Of a stretch of 64,000 nt of DNA, positions 37,977 to 47,500 are shown piece after piece. A program made the position numbers and the translations under genes. This DNA is from Pseudobacteroides cellulosolvens ATCC 35603 = DSM 2933 (GTDB lineage Bacteria; Bacillota; Clostridia; Acetivibrionales; DSM-2933), in assembly GCF_001262605.1 (NCBI RefSeq), contig NZ_LGTC01000001.1, positions 2,927,001 to 2,991,000 on the forward strand, written 5' to 3'. Position 1 is the stretch's first letter, and the number at the start of each line of letters is the position of its first letter. The notes below the pieces were generated by a model. That model was not told the DNA's origin and ran no database searches. It worked only from the letters and a program-made list of their open reading frames with translations.

Positions 37977-38457
37977 AACAAAAAAAGTAACCTTGCAAAC
38001 TGCCCAATATTTAATTAGTTAACTTTTTATCCACCTCCTAAAAGCATTTTTATAAAATACAAGATAAAATCCCTAATTATAGTTTACTATAATTTTCCCT
38101 TTACTACATAGTATTTTTTTATGAATTTTTAAAATTTATAAAAAATTTATAGACCCATACCTTCTGTAAAAGTTATTCCTATTTTTATATTGCAGGCTAA
38201 TGCTGTTTAAATATATAATAAATATAAGTATATTTCATTATTCGCTGCAAATTTCTTTTCAAAAAAAGCTGTGGTTTTTATGCTATATTCAATGCTATAT
38301 TCAATGCTTCTTTTAAATAATTAACCTAAATATGTTGCGAAAAAGATTTTACATTAGCAAATGTAAGATTATTAACACTTTTAATATAAGTTGATTACAA
38401 TTATCACATTTAAATAAACATTTTACAATTAGAGAAAAATTTAGGGGGGGTTAGAAA

Positions 38458-41400
38458 ATGAAAAAGATGTTAACTGGTCTATTGACTGCTGCTTTAGTGA
38501 CATCAGGTATGCCGCTGCCTGGTGCTGTTAATGTAAATGCAGCTGAACATGTGCTTTTTATTAACGAGATAATGGCAGGCAATACCAATACTATTAGAGA
38601 TGGAGATGTGGATGATCCCGATTACGGCAGTTTGGGAGGTGCCTATTCAGATTGGATTGAGATTTACAACTCAGGTTCTAAGGCAATTGACCTGACCGGG
38701 TATACCTTATCCGATTCTTCAGAAACATGGATATTTCCACGAGGAATTGTTCCTGCAAAAGGATTCTTGGTTGTTTGGGCATCTGATAAGAATAAAGTTG
38801 CAAAAAACGGACAGCTGCACTCAAACTTTAAAATAAGTGCTTCGGGTGAAACCATAACCTTGAAAAACGCTGACGGAACGCTTATTGATACTGCTGCAGC
38901 GACCTCATTAAAAGATGATGAGTCTTATGGGCGAAAGACAGATGGCATAAGCGAATGGGCAGTATTCTCCAAATCAACGCCTCTCAGTGCCAATATATAC
39001 TCAGCTGAGACAACAAACGTAAAGTCACCTGTGTTTTCCCATCAGGGTGGCTTTTATACCTCCGAATTTTTGCTCAAGCTTACTACCGATGAAGCAGGAG
39101 TAAAAATCTATTACACAAAGGATGGCTCTGATCCGGTACCAGGAGCTGAAGACACTTTTGAGTATAAGGAAGCTATAAATATAAAGAGCCGTGTTGGAGA
39201 TCCAAATGTTTATTCAATGATAACAAATATATCAAATGATGAATGGAGTAAGTGGGAAGAACCTGCTGGTGAGCTTTTTAAGTGTACACCTATAAAGGCT
39301 GTTGCTGTCAGGGAAGACGGCTCAAAAAGCAAGATAATTACAAATTCATATTTTGTGGATAAAGATATGATGACCAGATATAAGATACCTGTCATATCTC
39401 TTGTTACCGACCCGGCAAATTTATTTGACGAAGAAAAAGGCCTGTATGTAAATGAAAATTTTGAAAATAAAGGTGACGAATGGGAGAGACCCGTACATGT
39501 TGAGTTCTTTGAAAGTGACGGAACCCTTGCATTTTCACAAAACAGCGGGTTAAGAATAAATGGAGGATACAGCAGAAAAGTTCCCCAAAAACCTTTCAGG
39601 CTTTATGCAGACCACGGTTATGACGATACCAACAAGTATAAATACGAAGTATTCCCAGGCCTTACAAAAAAAGCAACAGGAAAGAAGCTGGATAACTTCA
39701 GCCGCCTTGTTTTAAGAAATGGCGGTAATGATAACGGCTGGACGGGAGTTATGTTTAGAGACGCTTTGATGCAAGGACTTGTTTCACATCTTAATCTTGA
39801 TACCCTTGCATACAGACCTTCCGTAGTTTTTCTTGATGGAGAGTACTGGGGATTATACAATATCAGAGAACGTTATGACAGCGAATATTTAAAGTCCCAT
39901 TATAATCTAGATAAAGACAAGGCAGTAATTCTTGATGTATGGAACTACCCTTCTGTTCAGGAAGGTGAACCGGGAGATGAAAAAGCATATCAAAGGGATA
40001 TAATTGAATACCTTAAGACCAATTCCATAACAGATAAGGCTACTTATGAAAATATTAAAACAAAGATGGATATAGATAACTTTATTAATTACAATGTAGC
40101 CGAAATTTACTACGGAAACGTTGATTGGCCCGGAAACAATCTATCGGTATGGAGATACAAGACAGATGATGGCAAATATCATCCCGAGGCTCCATACGGG
40201 CAGGATGGAAGGTGGAGGTGGCTTCTTAGAGATACTGATTTTGGTTTTGGATTATTTCAAATGAAAAGCTATGCATTTGATTCCCTGGCTTTTGCTACAG
40301 GTGATGTTCCTGAGGTGGGCACTTTTGAATACGCCAACGAACCATGGGCAGTATTCCTTCTAAAAACCTTGTTGAATAATTCAGAATTCAGAAATCAGTT
40401 TATAAATAGCTATGCAGATCAAATCAATACATCCTTTCAGCCTGCAAGGGTAAACGATGAAATTGATAAATTTAAAGCAGGGATTGAAGATGCAATCCAA
40501 GAGAACGGCGATAGGTGGAGAAGACTTAATGCAAAAACTACATACCCAAGCGAACTGACATGGGATATGAATATTCAAGCCGTCAGGAATTTTGCAAATA
40601 ACAGGCCTTCCTATGTAAGATCACACATTATAAATAAATTTAAGGATATAGGCGTAACAGAAACAGCTGATATAAACTTGAAAACCAATACAGCCGAAGG
40701 ATATGTAAGGATTAACTCTATTGACATTAAATCCACAACTCCTGGAGTTATTGATCCAGGGAACTGGACAGGCGTTTACTTCAAGGGCGTTCCTGTAACA
40801 CTGAAAGCTATTCCTGAAACAGGCTACAAATTTGATCACTGGGAAGGGATAAACGGAGTGATAAATACTTCCGACACCATAACCTTTGATCCTGAGGGAA
40901 ATACGGAAGTAAAAGCTGTATTCAAGCCTGAAAATGGAGGATACAAGTTATCGGGATATATAAGGCCTGATTTTGCATCAAACTTTGAAGATATAAAGGC
41001 AGGCTTCAAGGTAGAGGTTATAGGCAAGGAATTATCGGCATCCACTGATTCCAAAGGTTATTTTGAAATAAAAAATCTTTCTAAGAATACTGAGGGATAT
41101 AAAATTAAAATAAGCAAACCAAATTATATATTAAGAGAAATTAATAATTTAATTATATCAGGTGATACTGTTATCTCCACGGAGTCCAGCCCAATAGGTA
41201 TGTGGGGAGGAGATATCCTGCAGGATAATGCACTCAACATATCTGATGTTATAGAAATTGCCAAGGCATTTAATTCTGTAAAGGGAGACCAAATTTATAA
41301 TCCCGCATCGGATGTAAATATGGACAATAGTATTAATATCATGGATATGGTGATAATTGCAAAACACTTTAATGCAACTCCGGATAGTTACGGAAATTAG
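38458..41400 (+). CDS. CotH-kinase protein with lamin-tail domain and X-dockerin
   Basis: This 980-residue secreted protein has a signal peptide (1-29). A lamin-tail domain (~31-181; FINEIMAGNTN ... SDWIEIYNSG) precedes a chitobiase C-terminal-like domain (~188-281). The CotH kinase domain (~314-650) shows SGLRINGGYSRKVPQKPFR, FRDALMQGL, VFLDGEYWGLYNIRERYD and the metal-binding LLRDTDFGFG. After an InlB-type beta-repeat (~740-825) comes an X-module (~827-910) joined to a dockerin (~914-980) closely resembling the X-dockerin end of the CipA scaffoldin (GYFEI, MWGGDI, NMDNSINIMDMVIIAKHF). CotH proteins phosphorylate secreted targets, so it may modify cellulosome or surface proteins. The start follows GGGGGG. 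Confidence 0.93.
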   Translation: MKKMLTGLLTAALVTSGMPLPGAVNVNAAEHVLFINEIMAGNTNTIRDGDVDDPDYGSLGGAYSDWIEIYNSGSKAIDLTGYTLSDSSETWIFPRGIVPAKGFLVVWASDKNKVAKNGQLHSNFKISASGETITLKNADGTLIDTAAATSLKDDESYGRKTDGISEWAVFSKSTPLSANIYSAETTNVKSPVFSHQGGFYTSEFLLKLTTDEAGVKIYYTKDGSDPVPGAEDTFEYKEAINIKSRVGDPNVYSMITNISNDEWSKWEEPAGELFKCTPIKAVAVREDGSKSKIITNSYFVDKDMMTRYKIPVISLVTDPANLFDEEKGLYVNENFENKGDEWERPVHVEFFESDGTLAFSQNSGLRINGGYSRKVPQKPFRLYADHGYDDTNKYKYEVFPGLTKKATGKKLDNFSRLVLRNGGNDNGWTGVMFRDALMQGLVSHLNLDTLAYRPSVVFLDGEYWGLYNIRERYDSEYLKSHYNLDKDKAVILDVWNYPSVQEGEPGDEKAYQRDIIEYLKTNSITDKATYENIKTKMDIDNFINYNVAEIYYGNVDWPGNNLSVWRYKTDDGKYHPEAPYGQDGRWRWLLRDTDFGFGLFQMKSYAFDSLAFATGDVPEVGTFEYANEPWAVFLLKTLLNNSEFRNQFINSYADQINTSFQPARVNDEIDKFKAGIEDAIQENGDRWRRLNAKTTYPSELTWDMNIQAVRNFANNRPSYVRSHIINKFKDIGVTETADINLKTNTAEGYVRINSIDIKSTTPGVIDPGNWTGVYFKGVPVTLKAIPETGYKFDHWEGINGVINTSDTITFDPEGNTEVKAVFKPENGGYKLSGYIRPDFASNFEDIKAGFKVEVIGKELSASTDSKGYFEIKNLSKNTEGYKIKISKPNYILREINNLIISGDTVISTESSPIGMWGGDILQDNALNISDVIEIAKAFNSVKGDQIYNPASDVNMDNSINIMDMVIIAKHFNATPDSYGN

Positions 41401-41411
41401 GATGTAATCAC

Positions 41412-41450
41412 AATTGGCTGATCTTGGATATATTTTCAGATCAGCCAATT
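41412..41450 (+). terminator. terminator between the CotH and SLH genes
   Basis: A perfect 13-bp stem AATTGGCTGATCT (41412-41424) / AGATCAGCCAATT (41438-41450) is followed by ATTTTG. It lies 12 bases after the CotH-dockerin stop and is convergent to the SLH gene, so it may work in both directions. Confidence 0.8.
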
Positions 41451-41551
41451 ATTTTGAAATACTTTATAAGATAAATCATATCCTCTAATAAGACATTGAA
41501 TCTAAAATGTAAAATAATTATTGCAAAACATATAGTATAGTTACACAGAAT

Positions 41552-44500
41552 TTAGATTAAGTTGGACTTTTGTAAAAGAAGCTTCACTAATACCGCAACT
41601 TCAGCTTTGGTTATTTTATCCTTTGGAGCAAGACTGTTAATGGATCTGCCCGATACAATACCAGTTTTTATACATGCAGCTATTTTATCAATTGCCCACA
41701 GATCAGCTTGGCTTGAATCTGAGAAAGGTGATAAGAGTTTTTTAGATTCACCAGAAATCAACTCTACTTTAAGACCAGTTATTTTCATTGCTCTTGAAAT
41801 CATAGCCATAGCTTGTTCACGGGTTATCTTATCTAAAGGTCCAAAGCTGCCATTACCATAACCTGATATAATTCCATACTCATATGCAGTTTGAACGAAT
41901 TCATAATGCCAGTCTGAGGTATTTATGTCTGTAAATGGATTTTTACCAATTCCAGGTTTTAACCCCAATCCTCTTACAATTATTGCTGCGAATTCAGCTC
42001 TGGTAATATCTTTATCCGGTTCATACAAGTCATTTCCTATGCCAGATACCACCATTCTTGAGCCCATATCATTAATTGCCGACTTTGCCCAATGGGATAC
42101 CACATCCTTAAACTCCATAGGGTGCCAGACAACTGAATATGTACTGTTAGTAAGACTATTGATTTTTGCATAATACTTGCCATCAATAACAATAACCTTG
42201 GTTGGTACATGACGGAATTTTCCGTCTTGATCGGTAATAATACCTGTAGTTATCTTGCCTGGATCAACGCCATCAGGTATTACTACAGTTCTTTCAATAT
42301 AATTATCAAACCTATCCAGTTCAACTTTCTTGTCTCCATGGCTTATTGCTACACTAAAGTCGATAGGCGGTGCCACGATAGAAAATCCGGTGCTTTTAGC
42401 TGAATTTTCTACAACTTTGACTATTTCCTTACTGGATTTTTCTATTCTTATTTTTACAGCTACATTTTTTAATTGGACATTTTCACCTAGTTTGTCAGCT
42501 ATTTTATCTATTTTTATTTCCGTTGCAGGTATTGAGTATGAAGCTGTATCCGTTTTTATTTCTACTATGGCAGATTTTTCTTCTACGGTTTTTATCATAT
42601 CACCATCCAACTGCCCCACAAACGTGTCGAGGTTTCCTTTTGCAGGAATGGTAATAGTTTTTTCAGCCTCTTTTAATTTATCCATAGCAACTTCCTTGTC
42701 AACTACAACTGTTACAACAACTTTATCATTAACCAGTTCAACATTTGCTTTTGCAGTATCTTCTTTTTTGTTACCATCTACCAAAATGCCAACTTTTATA
42801 TTCTTAAGCTTGTCACTGGTTACCTGTTCATTATCAGGAAGAGAGTCTCCAGTTATGCTTATATCTGAAAGCTTATCCTGCACTTTAGGAGAAGGTGTAG
42901 GTGTTGGCGTTGGTGTAGGTGTTGGCGTTGGTGTAGATGTTGTTACTGGAGCAATATAAGGTGCAGGCAGGCTCACAGATATACTTGTAACCTCTGTTAG
43001 TGTGTCTGCATTAAACGCTATTTGTGCATTTGATATATATGAGGAGTTGTCTCCTTCCAAATCGCTGTAACTTACAATGCCATTTATAGCTTTTATGGTA
43101 ACTGTTCCCTTAAGGGCCCAGCTTCCTGAGTCCTTTTTGGATGCGGTAACTTCAGTTGAGCTGTCTGTTAAAACAGTATTGCCATATACATCAGCTAAAG
43201 TAATAACTGGCTGTTGTGCAAATTTACTTTTATTAGAATTGGGTGATTTTATGTCTTGCGTTAAAATCATCTTTGCAAGAGTGCCATGTTTAATGGTTTG
43301 AGAAACACTTGAATCATTATAACCTGTTGCAATAATAACAACATTACTGGTTGAGGCTTTTGTTAATGCTGAATTACCTCCAGCCGGTTTGAGGGTGATT
43401 ATTCCACTGCCTATCTCATAATCGGTATTAAATGAAAGCGTAATATTATTGTACTTAATAGCTGTTATGGCTCCTTCAAAATCTATATCAGGAGTAAATT
43501 CAATGACTAAGTCATGATCAACATCATTGTCTGTTGTATCTGCTGTAAGTACCTTGGAAGTATTCAGCGGAATATCAAAATCATTACTATCAACTGCCAC
43601 AGTACTTGTAAAAGTAATACCTCCATTCCCAGGGATTACAAAGCGTGCTGTTAAATCTGTGAATGTCGCTACTCCAGCCACAGCAGCTTTTGTAGTCGTT
43701 CCTCCGATGGTCCATGTTCCTGTTCCATTTTTGGCAGAGGCTACTACATTGGCAGATGAGGACGGTCCATTGGCACATGTGTTGCCGTACTGGTCTTTTA
43801 GTATCACTATGGGTTGGGTTGTAAAGGCATCACCGCTGGCTGTTCCCAGCACAGGCTGCGTTGATATGACTATGCTTGCTACTGCTCCTGCAGTAATCGT
43901 CTGGAATACTATGGAGTCATCATATCCTGTGGCAATTATTACAACATTACCTGTTGCAGGCGTTGTTAACGCTGGGTTTCCTCCGCTTGGTTTTAATGTT
44001 AATTTACCGTTTTCAATAACATAATCTGTTGCGGCAGTTAAGGAAGTACCATTGAATTTTACTTCAGTGATGGCCCCCTCAAAGTCTATGTCAGAATTAA
44101 ATGTGATTTCTATATCGTTATCCACGCTATTATTTGTTACATCATCTGCAATCTCTATAGCTGCTTTATTGGGAATAGTAAAACTATTGCTGTCTCCATC
44201 TATACTGCCTGAGGTAAATGTTATTGCTCCATTCCCAGGGATTACAAGGCTCGCTGTCAAATCTGTGAATGTGGTTACTCCAGCCACAGCGGCTTTTGTA
44301 GTCGTTCCTCCGATGGTCCATGTTCCTGTTCCATTTTTGGCAGAGGCTACTACATTGGCAGATGAGGAAGGTCCATTGGCACATGTGTTGCCGTACTGGT
44401 CTTTTAGTATCACTATGGGTTGGGTTGTAAAGGCATCACCGCTGGCTGTTCCCAGCACAGGCTGCGTTGATATAACTATGCTTGCTACTGCTCCTGCAGT

Positions 44501-47500
44501 AATCGTCTGAGAAACTATGGAGTCATCATATCCTGTGGCAATTATTACAACATTACCTGTTGCAGGCGTTGTTAACGCTGGGTTTCCTCCGCTTGGTTTT
44601 AATGTTAATTTACCGTTTTCAATAACATAATCTGTTGCGGCAGTTAAGGAAGTACCATTGAATTTTACTTCAGTGATGGCCCCCTCAAAGTCCATGTCAG
44701 AATTAAATGTGATTTGTATATCGTTATCCACGCTATTATTTGTTACATCATCTGCAATCTCTATAGCTGCTTTATTGGGAATAGTAAAACTATTGCTGTC
44801 TCCATCTATACTGCCTGAGGTAAATGTTATTGCTCCATTCCCAGGGCTTACAAGGCTCGCTGTCAAATCTGTGAATGTGGCTACTCCAGCCACAGCAGCT
44901 TTTGTAGTCGTTCCTCCGATGGTCCATGTTCCCGTTCCATTTTTGGCAGAAGCTACTACATTGGCAGATGAGGACGGTCCATTGGCACATGTGTTGCCGT
45001 ACTTGTCCTTTAGTATTACTATAGGTTGGGTTGTAAAGGCATCACCGCTGGCTGTTCCCAGCACAGGCTGCATTGATATAATTATGCTTGCTACTGCTCC
45101 TGCAGTAATCGTCTGGGATACTATGGAGTCATCATATCCCGTGGCAATTATTACAACATTACCTGTTGCAGGCGTTGTTAACGCTGGGTTTCCTCCGCTT
45201 GGTTTTAATGTTAATTTACCGTTTTCAATAACATAATCTGTTGCGGCAGTTAAGGAAGTACCATTGAATTTTACTTCAGTGATGGCCCCCTCAAAGTCTA
45301 TGTCAGAATTAAATGTGATTTGTATATCGTTATCCACGCTATTATTTGTTACATCATCTGCAATCTCTATAGCTGCTTTATTGGGAATAGTAAAAATATT
45401 GCTGTCTTCATCTACACTGCCTGAGGTAAATGTTATTGCTCCATTCCCAGGGCTTACAAGGCTCGCTGTCAAATCTGTGAATGTGGCTACTCCAGCCACA
45501 GCAGCTTTTGTAGTCGTTCCTCCGATGGTCCATGTTCCCGTTCCATTTTTGGCAGAGACTACTACATTGGCAGATGAGGACGGTCCATTGGCACATGTGT
45601 TGCCGTACTGGTCTTTTAGTATCACTATGGGTTGGGTTGTAAAGGCATCACCGCTGGCTGTTCCCAGCACAGGCTGCGTTGATATGACTATGCTTGCTAC
45701 TGCTCCTGCAGTAATCGTCTGGAATACTATGGAGTCATCATATCCTGTGGCAATTATTACAACATTACCTGTTGCAGGCGTTGTTAACGCTGGGTTTCCT
45801 CCGCTTGGTTTTAATGTTAATTTACCGTTTTCAATAACATAATCTGTTGCGGCAGTTAAGGAAGTACCATTGAATTTTACTTCAGTGATGGCCCCCTCAA
45901 AGTCTATGTCAGAATTAAATGTGATTTCTATATCGTTATCCACGCTATTATTTGTTACATCATCTGCAATCTCTATAGCTGCTTTATTGGGAATAGTAAA
46001 ACTATTGCTGTCTCCATCTATACTGCCTGAGGTAAATGTTATTGCTCCATTCCCAGGGATTACAAGGCTCGCTGTCAAATCTGTGAATGTGGTTACTCCA
46101 GCCACAGCGGCTTTTGTAGTCGTTCCTCCGATGGTCCATGTTCCTGTTCCATTTTTGGCAGAGGCTACTACATTGGCAGATGAGGAAGGTCCATTGGCAC
46201 ATGTGTTGCCGTACTGGTCTTTTAGTATCACTATGGGTTGGGTTGTAAAGGCATCACCGCTGGCTGTTCCCAGCACAGGCTGCGTTGATATAACTATGCT
46301 TGCTACTGCTCCTGCAGTAATCGTCTGAGAAACTATGGAGTCATCATATCCTGTGGCAATTATTACAACATTACCTGTTGCAGGCGTTGTTAACGCTGGG
46401 TTTCCTCCGCTTGGTTTTAATGTTAATTTACCGTTTTCAATAACATAATCTGTTGCGGCAGTTAAGGAAGTACCATTGAATTTTACTTCAGTGATGGCCC
46501 CCTCAAAGTCCATGTCAGAATTAAATGTGATTTGTATATCGTTATCCACGCTATTATTTGTTACATCATCTGCAATCTCTATAGCTGCTTTATTGGGAAT
46601 AGTAAAACTATTGCTGTCTCCATCTATACTGCCTGAGGTAAATGTTATTGCTCCATTCCCAGGGCTTACAAGGCTCGCTGTCAAATCTGTGAATGTGGCT
46701 ACTCCAGCCACAGCAGCTTTTGTAGTCGTTCCTCCGATGGTCCATGTTCCCGTTCCATTTTTGGCAGAAGCTACTACATTGGCAGATGAGGAAGGTCCAT
46801 TGGCACATGTGTTGCCGTACTTGTCCTTTAGTATTACTATAGGTTGGGTTGTAAAGGCATCACCGCTGGCTGTTCCCAGCACAGGCTGCGTTGATATAAT
46901 TATGCTTGCTACTGCTCCTGCAGTAATCGTCTGGGATACTATGGAGTCATCATATCCCGTGGCAATTATTACAACATTACCTGTTGCAGGCGTTGTTAAC
47001 GCTGGGTTTCCTCCGCTTGGTTTTAATGTTAATTTACCGTTTTCAATAACATAATCTGTTGCGGCAGTTAAGGAAGTACCATTGAATTTTACTTCAGTGA
47101 TGGCTCCCTCAAAGTCTATGTCAGAATTAAATGTGATTTGTATATCGTTATCCACGCTATTATTTGTTACATCATCTGCAATCTCTATAGCTGCTTTATT
47201 GGGAATAGTAAAACTATTGCTGTCTCCATCTATACTGCCTGAGGTAAATGTTATTGCTCCATTCCCAGGGATTACAAAGCTCGCTGTCAAATCTGTGAAT
47301 GTGGCTACTCCAGTCACAGCAGCTTTTGTAGTCGTTCCTCCGATGGTCCATGTTCCTGTTCCATTTTTGGCAGAGGCTACTACATTGGCAGATGAGGAAG
47401 GTCCATTGGCACATGTATTGCCATACTGGTCCTTTAGTGTCACTATGGGTTGGGTTGTAAAGGCATCACCGCTGGCTGTTCCCAGCACAGGCTGCGTTGA

